41,854 nucleotides of DNA, from NCBI GenBank assembly GCA_004144345.1, contig SEEL01000030.1, positions 1 to 41,854 of the forward strand, in the 5' to 3' direction. Each line of letters opens with the position of its first letter. The stretch's first letter is position 1. The translations under genes and the position numbers were made by a program. The notes beneath the pieces are model-generated. The model was given only the letters and a program-made list of their open reading frames with translations. It was not told the DNA's origin and did not search any database. The DNA is from Hyphomicrobiales bacterium (GTDB lineage Bacteria; Pseudomonadota; Alphaproteobacteria; Rhizobiales; Devosiaceae). This document shows positions 21,095-29,827 of the stretch, piece after piece.

Positions 21095-21220
21095 TCAGTT
21101 GGCGCAGGGGTGATGCGGCGGCAGATCCCACCAGGGCAGGCGCGGCAAGCGCCAATCGGCGACCGGAACGGGCTCGGCGAGCCAGGCAATCAGGCGCTTG
21201 AGACTGGATACAATCTTCAT
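21095..21220 (-). CDS. Small protein of 41 residues, amphipathic then Trp/Pro-rich
   Basis: A short frame starts at ATG 21220 with AAAGGAG 7 bases upstream, one of the better ribosome sites in this window, and stops at 21095. The product starts KIVSSLKRLIAWL, which can form an amphipathic membrane-binding helix. A Pro/Trp-rich C-terminal half follows (three Trp, WRLPRLPWWDLPPHH) and ends in Cys-Ala-Asn. I know no family. The gene lies between TetR and a divergent LysR gene whose operator at 21293 could control it. Confidence 0.55.
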   Translation of the reverse strand: MKIVSSLKRLIAWLAEPVPVADWRLPRLPWWDLPPHHPCAN

Positions 21221-21292
21221 GACGACTCTCCTTTCGCCCTGAAGATGTGCCTTCGTAGCCTGCGTCTCAATGGACAAGAGCTGCGGCAGGCC

Positions 21293-21307
21293 TATAGATT
21301 ATCTATA
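21293..21307. promoter_or_regulatory. Perfect palindrome abutting the LysR start codon; possible -10 of a leaderless transcript
   Basis: TATAGAT-T-ATCTATA is a perfect 7+1+7 dyad whose last base is the A of the LysR ATG. The same TATAGAT is a good -10 box ending about 7 bases before the ATG, which would place transcription start at or next to the initiation codon. The LysR protein itself is the likely binder. Confidence 0.55.
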
Positions 21308-22182
21308 TGACTGACCGCTTCCCCATCCCGCTCAATGCGCTCCATGCCATCGAGATTGTCGCCCGCACCGGGGCGCTGAAGCCGGCGGCGGACGAACTGG
21401 GCGTCACCATCGGGGCGGTCAGCCAGCACATCCGCCGGGCCGAGGCGCGGCTCGGCGTCGAGCTGTTCGAGCGCAGCGCCTCGGGCATGAAGCCGAGCCC
21501 GACGCTGGAGCAGGTGCGGCCGCTGCTCAGCGCCGGCTTCGCCAATCTCGCCGATGCGACGCGCGACCTGCAGCGGCCGGGCGACGCCATTTTGACGCTG
21601 ACGCTCGGTAGCGTCTTCGCCTCGCGCTGGCTGATCCGGCGGTTGCCGCAATTCACCGCGCTCCATCCCGAGATCGAACTGCGCATCGTCGCCACCGGCA
21701 AGCTGGTGGATCTGGCGCGCTCCGATATCGACTGCGCCATCCGCTATGGCGACGGCAGATGGCCGAATGTGAACGCCGAACCGCTCCATTGCACGAGCTT
21801 CAGCCCGGTGGTCGCGCCCGACTTTCCGCATCAACTGGAACGGCCTTCCGATCTCGGCCATGTGCCGGTGGTCGATGATGCGGCGACCATGCTCAGCTGG
21901 CCGCATTGGTTCGAGGCCGCGGGCGAGCCGATGCCGCATCTGGCGGGGCCGCGCTATTCCGACCCGATCCTTGCCTATGACGCGGCCTTTGCGGGCCAGG
22001 CCGTGCTGCTCGCGGTCGACCGCATGACCGAGCAGGCGGTGCGCGACGGCTGGCTGATCCGGCCCTTCGAGTTCAGCGCCGTCACCGGCCTCGACTATTG
22101 GTTCGTCACCAGCACGGCCCGCCGCCAGCCCCGCAAAGTCCAGCAATTCCGCGAATGGCTGCTGGGCGCGATGGGGGTTTAG
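21307..22182 (+). CDS. LysR-family regulator, GcvA-like subgroup
   Basis: The 291-residue protein begins PLNALHAIEIVARTGALKPAADELGVTIGAVSQHIRRAEARLGVELF, a LysR helix-turn-helix with the SQHIRRAE pattern of the GcvA/AmpR type. The effector domain (about 90-290) has LTLTLGSVFASRWLIRRLPQF and DIDCAIRYGDG, which are GcvA-subgroup hallmarks. No ribosome site precedes the start; instead a perfect palindrome and a -10-like box touch the ATG, so the message may be leaderless. GcvA-like regulators control amino-acid, beta-lactamase or drug-related genes, but the target is unclear: the only divergent gene is the 41-residue ORF. Confidence 0.92.
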   Translation: MTDRFPIPLNALHAIEIVARTGALKPAADELGVTIGAVSQHIRRAEARLGVELFERSASGMKPSPTLEQVRPLLSAGFANLADATRDLQRPGDAILTLTLGSVFASRWLIRRLPQFTALHPEIELRIVATGKLVDLARSDIDCAIRYGDGRWPNVNAEPLHCTSFSPVVAPDFPHQLERPSDLGHVPVVDDAATMLSWPHWFEAAGEPMPHLAGPRYSDPILAYDAAFAGQAVLLAVDRMTEQAVRDGWLIRPFEFSAVTGLDYWFVTSTARRQPRKVQQFREWLLGAMGV

Positions 22183-22270
22183 CCGGCCCCGGACGCGGCA
22201 ACAGAGCGCGGTTTTCATCGCGGCCCCGAAAATGCTAGGGAGGGGCCGTGAGTTCGACGGCGGCAGCAGC

Positions 22271-22780
22271 GTGAGACGCGTACCAATAGCGATTGTGGCA
22301 ATAGCGGCAGCCCTGCTGCTGGGCGCCTGTTCGTCCAAGCAGTTCCCCGGCCTTGCCCATATCGCGCCCAAGAAGGCCGAGCAGGTGGCGAGCGCCGAAG
22401 CCACCGTGGCCCTGCCCGCGCCGGCCGCCAGCGGCTCGCTCGACGGGCTGATCGCCAAGTATTCGGCCATGTACGATGTGCCGGAATCGCTGGTGCGGCG
22501 GGTCATCGTGCGCGAGAGCGGCTACAACCCCAAGGCGCGCAACGGTCCCTATTACGGGCTGATGCAGATCAGCTACGCCACGGCGCAGTCGATGGGCTAT
22601 CGCGGCCCCGCATCGGGGCTGCTCGATGCTGACACCAACCTCCGTTATGCGGTGAAGTATTTGAGCGGGGCCTATCTCGTCGGCAATGCCAATGCCGACC
22701 AGGCCGTCCGCAACTACTCCCGCGGCTATTATTACGACGCCAAGGCCAAGGGCCTGCTCGAGGAAGTCGGCCTGCGCTAA
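22271..22780 (+). CDS. Lytic transglycosylase (SLT domain) lipoprotein
   Basis: From the GTG at 22271 the product is 169 residues: a basic N-terminus, hydrophobic core and lipobox LLGAC with Cys20 as the lipidated residue, then a linker, then a Slt70-type goose-lysozyme domain. The catalytic Glu82 lies in VIVRESGYNP, followed by GLMQISYATAQSMGY and a C-terminal NYSRGYYY segment. It cleaves peptidoglycan between MurNAc and GlcNAc to leave 1,6-anhydro ends and acts from the outer-membrane inner face. The start is uncertain: ATG 22232 is in frame and would add 13 residues before the signal peptide, and neither has a good ribosome site. Confidence 0.88.
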   Translation: MRRVPIAIVAIAAALLLGACSSKQFPGLAHIAPKKAEQVASAEATVALPAPAASGSLDGLIAKYSAMYDVPESLVRRVIVRESGYNPKARNGPYYGLMQISYATAQSMGYRGPASGLLDADTNLRYAVKYLSGAYLVGNANADQAVRNYSRGYYYDAKAKGLLEEVGLR

Positions 22781-22816
22781 GCGCGAGGCAGAGTGACCGC
22801 CACATCTAGCACTTTG

Positions 22817-22967
22817 CTCCCCCACCCACCGGCTTCGCCGGTCCCCCCTCCCCAGCGCTACGCGCCGAGGAGGGAGACCTGACTGCGGACACCGTGCTCG
22901 CGCCTTGAGTGGAGCCCACTCCCTCCCCATCGGGGAGGGGGGACCATGCGAAGCATGGTGGGTGGGG
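22817..22967. repeat. Paired palindromic intergenic repeat (BIME-like), copy A
   Basis: The 318-base gap between the transglycosylase and aqpZ holds two inverted units. The left (22817-22853) has C-rich arms around ACCGGC-TTC-GCCGGT; the right (22932-22967) has G-rich arms around ACCATGC-GA-AGCATGGT. The arms CTCCCC/CCACCCACC and GGTGGGTGG/GGGGAG are reverse complements, so the whole can fold as one large cruciform. Copies occur at 38.4, 40.5 and 41.1 kb. Beyond 22967 I see only the aqpZ leader. Confidence 0.8.
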
Positions 22968-23098
22968 CGAGCCGCGCCGCTTGCGGAGTCTACGTAGCGA
23001 CCCCAATCCCCGGTGCGTAACTCGCCACAGGCGATTCACGACGCAGCGCAACGGCGCTAGCGCTGGGGTGTGGGAAACTAACCTCAGGGGTATCACGC

Positions 23099-23815
23099 AT
23101 GCTGCGTAAACTGTCCGCCGAGTTCTTCGGCACGTTCTGGCTCGTCTTTGGCGGTTGCGGGGCCGCTCTCCTGGCAGCCGGCTTTCCGGAAGTGGGCATC
23201 GGCTTTGTCGGCGTCTCCTTCGCCTTCGGCCTCACCGTGCTCACCATGGCCTATGCCGTGGGCGGCATTTCGGGCGGCCATTTCAACCCGGCCGTGTCGC
23301 TCGGCCTCGCCCTCGCCGGCCGCTTCGAGTGGAAGGACATCGCCGGCTATTGGGCGGCACAGATCGTCGGCGGCGTCGCGGGCGCCGCGGTGCTCTATCT
23401 GATCGTGTCGGGCCGCGCCGACTTCACCGCCGGCGGCTTTGCCTCGAACGGCTACGCGGAACTGTCGCCGGGCGGCTATGGCATGATGGCGGCGCTGATC
23501 GCCGAAATCGTGCTCACGGCGTTCTTCCTCGTGATCATCCTCGGCTCGACCAGCAAATCGGCGCCGGCCGGCTTTGCGCCGCTGGCCATCGGCCTCGCGT
23601 TGACGCTGATCCATCTGATCTCGATCCCGGTCACCAACACGTCGGTGAACCCGGCCCGCTCGATCGCCGCCGCGATCTTTGCGAGCAACGGGGCGATCGG
23701 CCAGGTGTGGCTGTTCATCGTCGCGCCGCTGGTCGGTGCGGCGCTCGGCGCCATCATCTGGCGCGTGCTGCTGGCGCCGGGCGAAAGCCCCGCCAATATC
23801 GGTCAGGTACCGTAA
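23099..23815 (+). CDS. aqpZ: Aquaporin Z, water channel
   Basis: This 238-residue inner-membrane channel has six helices and two half-helices. The two NPA motifs are at Asn63 ([11 protein letters not shown]) and Asn184 (TSVNPARSI). His in GGHFNPA and Arg directly after the second NPA, as usual in the selectivity filter of water-specific AqpZ, support water rather than glycerol transport. The start ATG follows AGGGG by about 7 bases. No partner genes; an intrinsic terminator shared with the convergent chemoreceptor gene follows 9 bases after the stop. Confidence 0.96.
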   Translation: MLRKLSAEFFGTFWLVFGGCGAALLAAGFPEVGIGFVGVSFAFGLTVLTMAYAVGGISGGHFNPAVSLGLALAGRFEWKDIAGYWAAQIVGGVAGAAVLYLIVSGRADFTAGGFASNGYAELSPGGYGMMAALIAEIVLTAFFLVIILGSTSKSAPAGFAPLAIGLALTLIHLISIPVTNTSVNPARSIAAAIFASNGAIGQVWLFIVAPLVGAALGAIIWRVLLAPGESPANIGQVP

Positions 23816-23824
23816 CAAACAAAA

Positions 23825-23852
23825 ACTCCGGCGGGCCGAACCCCGCCGGAGT
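23825..23852 (-). terminator. Intrinsic terminator, mainly for the chemoreceptor gene
   Basis: ACTCCGGCGGG (23825-23835) pairs perfectly with CCCGCCGGAGT (23842-23852) around a 6-base loop. On the minus strand the stem is followed by TTTTTGTTTGT, a good U-tract; on the plus strand the tail is weaker, so it also may stop aqpZ transcription less efficiently. Confidence 0.9.
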
Positions 23853-23883
23853 CCTATTCCAGTGAGCGTGTGGCCTGGCCCGC

Positions 23884-26325
23884 TCAGAACTCCGCCCAGT
23901 CGGGATCGACGGCGGCATTCCCCTTCGTCAGATACGACCGCGCCGCCTGCGATACCCGCTTCTGCAGGGATCGGATGCCGCCGGACTTGAGCGCAACCGG
24001 GGCCGGTTCGGCCATCGGGGCCGCCCGGTGGCCGTGCTCGTCGAGGGTGAAGATGTCGACGATACGGTCGAGTTCGTTCGCCTGGTTTTCGGTCTGCTCG
24101 ATCGAGGCGTTGATCTCTTCGACCAGCGCCGCATTGTGCTGGGTCATCTCGTCCATCTGGCGGACGGCCGTGTTGACCTCGTCAATAGCCGAGGCCTGTT
24201 CGCGGCTGTCCTTGGCAATGCCGTCCATCAGCTCGCTCGAGGTGCGGGCCGAACCGAGCATGGCGGTGAGCTTCTGCGCCGCATCGGCGACGAGCTTGGA
24301 GCCACCCGCCACTTCGCTGCCCGATTGCTCGATCAGCACCTTGACCTCGGACGAGGCCGCCGCAGCCGATTGCGCAAGGCGCCGCACTTCGACGGCAACC
24401 ACCGCAAAGCCCTTGCCCGCATCGCCGGCCCGCGCCGCTTCCACTGAGGCGTTGAGGGCGAGGAGGTTGGTCTGGAAGGCGATGTCGTCGATGAGGCCGA
24501 TGATGTTGGAGATCTTGCCCGACGAGGCCGTGATCCGCTCCATCGCGTCATTGGCCGCGCCCATTACCTTGCCGCCCTCTTCGGCGGTGCGGGTAACGGT
24601 GGCGGCAACGCCGCTCGCCTCATGCGCCCGCTTGGCGTTCTGCGCCACCGTCGCCGCCAGCTGCTCCATGGCCGCCGACGTTTCCTCGATGGTGCCCGCC
24701 TGCTTGGTGGTGCGCTCGCTGAGGTCATTGGCGCCCGACAGGATTTCGCCGGTTGCGAGCTTGAGGCCACGCGAAGTGCCCTTGAGCTGGCCGACGATCT
24801 CGCTCAGCTTTTCGGCCACCGCATTGGTGTCGGCCTTGAGCCGCGCGAAGGCGCCCTCATAATCGCCATTCACGCGCTTGCCGAGCTGGGTGTTGGCGAG
24901 CGCGGCGAGCACGTCGCCGGTTTCGCCAAGGCCGCGATCGACCGTGGTGACGAGGTTGTTGATCGACTGCGCGATGGCGTTGAGTTCGGCATCGGGGAAC
25001 TCGGTGTCGACGCGGCGGCTGAAATCGCCCGCCACGGCGGCATCGACCACGTCGCCGAAGGCACGGCGCAGTTCGGCCATCATCTGGGCCCGGCGCTGCT
25101 GGTCCGAAATGATGCGCGCGGCGTCCGCCTCGGTCATCTCGGCAACCTTCAGCCCATTGGCCCGGAAGACTTCCACCGCCGACGCCATGGCGCCGATTTC
25201 ATCCTTGCGGTTGGCATAGGGCACCTCGACGGCGTAGTCGCCATCGACGATCCTGCGCATCACGCCGGTCATCCGGCTGACCGGCCGCGCGATCGAATTG
25301 CCGAGCAGGAAGAAAGCGACGAGACCCGCCGCGAAGATGATGGCGCCACCGATCAGGATGTTGCGCATCATCAGGTCGGAATCGAGCAGCAGCACTGCCT
25401 GCGGCACGGCAATCAGCGCCGTCCACGGCCGTTCGCTGCCCGGCAGATCGATGCGCTGGCCGGTGAGGCTCCACATCTGGCCGTCCGGACCGGCGCCGGT
25501 GGTCTGGTAGGCATCGACGCCCTGCATGGCCGTGGTCGTATCGGTGACCCACGCATCCTCGGCCTTCTTGCCGAGCTGCGCCGGATCGGGATTGATCACC
25601 CACACGCCATCAGCATTGATCACGCCGAAGAAGCCGACGCCAAGCGGCGGCTCGGCGCCAATCATGTTGGTCAGTTCGCGGCCGTCGAAGGGAACGAGGG
25701 CCACGCCCACGGTCTTGCCGGCCGGATTTTTGATCGGCACCTGCACGGAGGTGTAGAGCACGTCACCGGTAAGGGACGGGCCGGTCACGTCGCCGCCCTG
25801 CGTCATCGCGAGATCGACCCAGGCATAGCCGGCGCCGGTCTGGTCCTCGAGCGTGGTGACGACAGCGGGCTGGCCCGCGGCCGGGCGCGAGGCAAACACG
25901 CCGGCATAGCCATCGGCAAAGCCGAAGGCCGAGCTCAGGAAATCCGGACGCAGGTTCAGCCCGGCATCGCGGCCGAACATGATGATCACACCCAGCGCAT
26001 CGGGCACGCTCTGGGCGGCCTTCTCGGCGACGCCCGCGAAGCTCGTGAGCGAGGACGCCGGATCGGCGATCAGCGCTTCGGCGGTGCGCGCCGTCGCTTC
26101 GGCGAGGGTGGTGTGATTGCTCAGCCAGATCCGGATGCCGTCAGACCGGTTGTTGGCCAGCGCCGCGAGCGACGCATCGGCGCTTGCCAGATCCTTCTGG
26201 CGGGCGGTGGAGGTGACGTAGACGAGGGAAGCGGCGATGGCGACCGAGAAGATGGCCGCGGCGGCGAGTATGATTTTGCCCCGAAGCTTCAGCTCCGGCA
26301 GCCTGAATTTAGATTTGGAAGACAT
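23884..26325 (-). CDS. Methyl-accepting chemotaxis protein with Cache sensor domain
   Basis: This 813-residue receptor has a membrane helix at about 17-38 and a periplasmic dCache-like ligand domain to about 310 (segments [35 protein letters not shown]). A second helix follows at about 318-340, then a HAMP linker ([13 protein letters not shown]) and a second HAMP-like helical section. The signalling hairpin has [33 protein letters not shown]-type sequence, the most conserved part of all chemoreceptors. No C-terminal NWETF-like CheR tether is present. It would report a small extracellular ligand to CheA/CheW encoded elsewhere. I chose the start at ATG 26325 because it directly precedes the first helix; longer frames add nothing receptor-like. 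Confidence 0.94.
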   Translation of the reverse strand: MSSKSKFRLPELKLRGKIILAAAAIFSVAIAASLVYVTSTARQKDLASADASLAALANNRSDGIRIWLSNHTTLAEATARTAEALIADPASSLTSFAGVAEKAAQSVPDALGVIIMFGRDAGLNLRPDFLSSAFGFADGYAGVFASRPAAGQPAVVTTLEDQTGAGYAWVDLAMTQGGDVTGPSLTGDVLYTSVQVPIKNPAGKTVGVALVPFDGRELTNMIGAEPPLGVGFFGVINADGVWVINPDPAQLGKKAEDAWVTDTTTAMQGVDAYQTTGAGPDGQMWSLTGQRIDLPGSERPWTALIAVPQAVLLLDSDLMMRNILIGGAIIFAAGLVAFFLLGNSIARPVSRMTGVMRRIVDGDYAVEVPYANRKDEIGAMASAVEVFRANGLKVAEMTEADAARIISDQQRRAQMMAELRRAFGDVVDAAVAGDFSRRVDTEFPDAELNAIAQSINNLVTTVDRGLGETGDVLAALANTQLGKRVNGDYEGAFARLKADTNAVAEKLSEIVGQLKGTSRGLKLATGEILSGANDLSERTTKQAGTIEETSAAMEQLAATVAQNAKRAHEASGVAATVTRTAEEGGKVMGAANDAMERITASSGKISNIIGLIDDIAFQTNLLALNASVEAARAGDAGKGFAVVAVEVRRLAQSAAAASSEVKVLIEQSGSEVAGGSKLVADAAQKLTAMLGSARTSSELMDGIAKDSREQASAIDEVNTAVRQMDEMTQHNAALVEEINASIEQTENQANELDRIVDIFTLDEHGHRAAPMAEPAPVALKSGGIRSLQKRVSQAARSYLTKGNAAVDPDWAEF

Positions 26326-26518
26326 GGGTGAGCGGTCCGTTCCTTCTGGAGCGAGTGAGTTGAGCATTCCCGCCCCGAGCCTCGCCTGCACATCGTTAAC
26401 ATCCAGCGAATCCGGGCGACTCCGGCCGCCCGCCACGAGCGGAATGACAGCTCCGGCCCCTGCGTCAGGACGTCGCAGGCGCAGCAAATTTCAGCGGCCG
26501 CTGACTCAGGGGTACGCG

Positions 26519-27721
26519 ATGGTTTATGTCGGCGGGATGAGCAGCGAAGCGTCCAGTCCGCATATCGGCCGCGACTCCCATCTCTTCGGGCCCGGCCCGA
26601 AGCGCATTCTTGCGCTCTCGGGCGGCGGCGTGCGCGGGGCACTGAGCGTCGCTTTCCTCGAACGCATCGAGCAGTTGCTCGACCAGAAACATGGCAAGGA
26701 AGTTCGCCTCGGCGACCATTTCGATCTGATCGGCGGCACCTCGACGGGCGCCCTGATCGCCGGGGCGCTGGCGATGGGCTATCGCACCGCCCAGATCAAG
26801 GATTTCTACGTCGAGCACGCGCAAAGCGTGTTCCGCCGCCGCAGCTGGAACCTCCCGATCCTGCAGTCGAAATTCGACGATGACGGGCTGCGCCAGCAGA
26901 TCGAGGGCGTGCTCGGCGACCGGCAGCTCGGCAGCGACGACCTCATCACCGGCTTCGCGCTCGTCACCAAGCGGCTCGACACCGGCAGCGTCTGGACGCT
27001 CTCCAACAATCCGCGCGCGCCCTATTGGGAGAGCGGCGAAGGCTATATTGGCAACCGCCATTTCCCGCTGTCGAACCTCGTGCGCGCCTCGACCGCGGCG
27101 CCGCATTTCTTCGATCCCGAATTGCTGCCCATCCTGCCCACGCCCGAGCCGGACGCGGCTCCCGCTGCGCTCGGCATCGAGCCCAACCGGCAGGGCCTGT
27201 TCGTCGATGGCGGCGTGTCGCCCTACAACAATCCGAGCCTCGCGCTGCTGCAACTGGTCAGCCTCAAGGCGCATGGGCTCAACTGGGCGCTTACCCCCGA
27301 CCAGCTGACCATCACCTCGATCGGCACGGGCTCGTTCCGGCCGCGGCTCAGTCTCGACAGCCTTGGCGTCGGCCGCAACGCCAGGCTCGCCTTCCATGCG
27401 CTGATGTCGATGATGGCCGATAGCGAGAAGCAGGCGCTGACCCTGCTGCAATGGCTGGGCGAGACGGCGCAGCCCTGGGTGATCGACAGCGAGATCGGCA
27501 CGCTGGCGGACGACGCGCCGCCGGGCGGCAAGCTGTTCCGCTTCCAGCGCTATGATGTGAAGCTCGAGCCCGAATGGCTGGCCGCCGAACTCGGCATGGA
27601 GCCGAGCCCCGCCGACCTCGCCGCCTGGCGCCGGATCGACGATCCGGGCTCGGTGAAAGCCATGTTCGAGATGGGCGTCGCCGCCGCGCAGCGGCAGGTC
27701 CGGCCAGAGGACTGGATCTAG
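26519..27721 (+). CDS. Patatin-like phospholipase
   Basis: The product is 400 residues. The oxyanion loop is ALSGGGVRGALSV, the nucleophile is Ser75 in GGTSTGALIAG, and the Asp of the catalytic dyad is Asp230 in FVDGGVSPYNNPS. These are the full set for a patatin lipid acyl hydrolase. No signal peptide or membrane helix is visible, so it is likely cytosolic. The start at 26519 has AGGGG 7 bases upstream; ATG 26537 is possible. Patatin effectors occur in CBASS defence, but no nucleotide cyclase, Cap2 or Cap3 gene is adjacent, so housekeeping lipid turnover is the simpler view. Confidence 0.9.
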   Translation: MVYVGGMSSEASSPHIGRDSHLFGPGPKRILALSGGGVRGALSVAFLERIEQLLDQKHGKEVRLGDHFDLIGGTSTGALIAGALAMGYRTAQIKDFYVEHAQSVFRRRSWNLPILQSKFDDDGLRQQIEGVLGDRQLGSDDLITGFALVTKRLDTGSVWTLSNNPRAPYWESGEGYIGNRHFPLSNLVRASTAAPHFFDPELLPILPTPEPDAAPAALGIEPNRQGLFVDGGVSPYNNPSLALLQLVSLKAHGLNWALTPDQLTITSIGTGSFRPRLSLDSLGVGRNARLAFHALMSMMADSEKQALTLLQWLGETAQPWVIDSEIGTLADDAPPGGKLFRFQRYDVKLEPEWLAAELGMEPSPADLAAWRRIDDPGSVKAMFEMGVAAAQRQVRPEDWI

Positions 27722-27762
27722 GCCGTTCAGGCTGGAGGCAGCTTTCCTGTGCTCTCATGCGT

Positions 27763-27780
27763 TGTGTCACGGGTGACACA
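27763..27780. promoter_or_regulatory. Perfect 18-bp palindrome upstream of the sulfotransferase-like gene
   Basis: TGTGTCAC-GG-GTGACACA is a perfect 8+2+8 dyad ending 16 bases before the ATG at 27797. It looks like a dimeric regulator's operator. No T-run follows, so a terminator for the patatin gene is less likely. The binding protein is unknown. Confidence 0.5.
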
Positions 27781-27796
27781 GGGCGCGGGGCACGAC

Positions 27797-28729
27797 ATGG
27801 CCAATTCGATGGAGCGGATCGAGGACCTTATTGGGTCCGGGCAATTGCGCTTCGTCTATGTGCTCGGCCTTGCCCGTTCGGGCTCGACCATCGTGGCGCG
27901 GACGCTTGGCGCCGCGCTCGATGGCACGGTCTATGAACCGGCGACGCCGGCGCGCCTCGGCCGCCTCGACCATTACGCCCGCACCATCCTTCGCGCCTAC
28001 GATCTCGCACAGCGCGAGACCGGCAGCGACCGGCCGGTCAGCCTTTGCATCAAGGATCTGTCGCTGTTCGTCGACGCGCCGCGCCTGAGCGCCCTCCTCG
28101 CCCGGGCCGCGCATCTGGTGGTGACGGTGCGCGAACCCCGGGCGCAACAGGCCTCGCTCACCGCGATGCTCCGGCACGAATTCTCGATCTGGCAGCGCGT
28201 CGAGATCATCTTCCGCGCGCCGTTCGAGGCGCTCGGCATGGCCTGGCACTTCCTCGCCTATGGCCGCCGCTTCCTGCGCGACGCGTCACGGCCGCTCGGC
28301 TTTCGCCTGAGCCAGATGCACCGCCTCGCCATCGCCGGCTGGAACCTCGACAGCTGGCAGAGGCTCGAAGCGCTGCTCGCCGCCTCCCCCGCTATGCCCG
28401 TCACCATCATCGATGCCGGCGCCGCCCGCCGCGACCCCGCCGGCACCGCCGCCGAACTCGCCGCCATCGCGGCGACCATCGCACCCATCGGCCCGCGCGC
28501 CAGCGTCTCGATCGCCGGCCATTGCCGCATGCTGCCGCGTTCGAAATGGGCCGCCGAAGCGCTGCGCTCGAGCGGCATCAATGCCGGGCCGCAACGCGAA
28601 CCGCTGCCGCCGCCCGATGCGTTCGACCAGCGCCTGCTCGACCTGACCGAGCCGGCCTACAGCCGCGTGCTGTCGCGCCGCTCGTCCACCACCGTCACCG
28701 CCGCCGCCTCGGCCGCCGCGGCAGAATAA
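27797..28729 (+). CDS. Sulfotransferase-family-like P-loop protein
   Basis: This 310-residue protein opens with RFVYVLGLARSGSTIVARTLG, matching the 5'-phosphosulfate-binding loop of PAPS sulfotransferases. VVTVREPRAQQASL follows at about residue 110, matching the 3'-phosphate-binding strand with the Arg-Glu/Asp-Pro motif. The middle (120-230) is diverged and helical. Relatives transfer a sulfuryl group to sugars, lipids or proteins, but many bacterial members have no known acceptor. The start is set at ATG 27797; a GTG at 27749 would include the palindrome in the coding region. The C-terminus (Ala/Ser/Thr-rich) overlaps the convergent AraC gene by 73 bases in antisense. Confidence 0.72.
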   Translation: MANSMERIEDLIGSGQLRFVYVLGLARSGSTIVARTLGAALDGTVYEPATPARLGRLDHYARTILRAYDLAQRETGSDRPVSLCIKDLSLFVDAPRLSALLARAAHLVVTVREPRAQQASLTAMLRHEFSIWQRVEIIFRAPFEALGMAWHFLAYGRRFLRDASRPLGFRLSQMHRLAIAGWNLDSWQRLEALLAASPAMPVTIIDAGAARRDPAGTAAELAAIAATIAPIGPRASVSIAGHCRMLPRSKWAAEALRSSGINAGPQREPLPPPDAFDQRLLDLTEPAYSRVLSRRSSTTVTAAASAAAAE

Positions 28730-29742
28730 TCGCGCGTGCCGCCGGTGCGCTCGGGCGCGCTGGCCCGCCATTGCGCCGGCGCCATGCCGACATGGCGGGT
28801 GAAGGCCCGGCTGAACGCCGCCTCCGAACCATAGCCGGACCGCTCGGCGATCGCCGCGAGCCGAAGCTCCGTGCTCACCAGCAGATTGGCCGCCAGCTGC
28901 ATGCGCCACTCGACGATGTAGTGCATCGGCGATTGCCCGAGCATCGCCTTGAAGCGCTCGCCCAGCACCGAGCGCGAGGTCGCCGCCGAGCGCGCCAGTT
29001 CGTCCACCGTCCAGTCGCGCACCGGCTCGTCATGGATCAGCCGCAGGGCGCGCCCGACTACCGGATCGTTGGTGGCGGCAAGCCAGCCGGTCGCCAGCGG
29101 TTCGCGCGCCGCATAGAGCCGCAGCGCTTCGACCAGCAGCAGTTCGGGCAGCCTGGGCGGCGCCGCGCCATCGCTGTCCGATTCCTCCAGCGCCCGGCTC
29201 AGCGCCGCATCGAGCAGCGCCGCCGCACTGCCGTCGGGCGTGATGCGCAGCACCGGCGGCAGGCTGCGCAGGAACGAATTGAACAGCAGTTCGTCGCAGC
29301 GGAAATAGCCGCACACCAGCTCCGTCGCTTCGCCGTCACCCCCATGCCGCAATAATGGAATGCCGTTCCACGGCGGCGCCGGCAGCAGTTCGGCGATCTT
29401 GACCGGCTCGACCAGTTCCGAGCCCATCAGATGCCGGTGCGCGCCAGGAAGGATCGCGAGATCGCCCTCCTGCAGTTCCACCAGATGGCCGCCGGCACTG
29501 ATCCACAGATGGCCGCGCCGCACCACATGGAACACGATCAGCCGCTCGGCACCGGGCGCCAGCAGATCGACCAGCGCGCAGGAGCCCGGCGAGTCGAATG
29601 CCCAGGGCGCGGTGTAGACGCCCTTGAGGAACAACGCTCCATCCAGACGGATGCGCCGCAGCACGTCGGCAAGCAAATCCGTCCCGCCGCCGGTGCGAAC
29701 AGGCGTTGCGATCATCGCGGAAGGCGTTTCGATCATGGTCAT
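28657..29742 (-). CDS. AraC-family regulator with N-terminal cupin domain
   Basis: The product is about 361 residues. The N-terminal cupin (AraC_binding/cupin_6 type, about 20-200) has GHLWISAGGHLVELQEGDLAILPGAHRHLM. The C-terminal double helix-turn-helix has VDELARSAATSRSVLGERFKAMLGQSPMHYIVEWRMQLAANLL, and then RSGYGSEAAFSRAFTRHVGMAPAQWR, the AraC signature. Cupin-AraC proteins of this type often control a divergent oxidoreductase or stress gene; here the divergent neighbour is the secreted 199-residue protein. Several Met codons occur at the N-terminus, and 29742 is a choice between close options. It ends inside the sulfotransferase-like gene. Confidence 0.9.
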   Translation of the reverse strand: MTMIETPSAMIATPVRTGGGTDLLADVLRRIRLDGALFLKGVYTAPWAFDSPGSCALVDLLAPGAERLIVFHVVRRGHLWISAGGHLVELQEGDLAILPGAHRHLMGSELVEPVKIAELLPAPPWNGIPLLRHGGDGEATELVCGYFRCDELLFNSFLRSLPPVLRITPDGSAAALLDAALSRALEESDSDGAAPPRLPELLLVEALRLYAAREPLATGWLAATNDPVVGRALRLIHDEPVRDWTVDELARSAATSRSVLGERFKAMLGQSPMHYIVEWRMQLAANLLVSTELRLAAIAERSGYGSEAAFSRAFTRHVGMAPAQWRASAPERTGGTRDYSAAAAEAAAVTVVDERRDSTRL

Positions 29743-29827
29743 GAGTCCGGTGGTCCTAATACAGGTTGCCCCCACCGCGGCGACTACTTCGCGCGGTCCA
29801 AATAGATCGTCAACAGGAATCATCTCG

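Noticed and set aside
26519-27721. Patatin phospholipase as a CBASS effector (CapV)
   Set aside because: No CD-NTase, ubiquitin-like transfer gene or HORMA/TRIP13 gene is adjacent; neighbours are a chemoreceptor and a sulfotransferase-like gene.
28045-29355. Plus-strand frame spanning the sulfotransferase end and the AraC gene
   Set aside because: Arg/Ala/Pro-rich shadow of two real genes with no domain signal.
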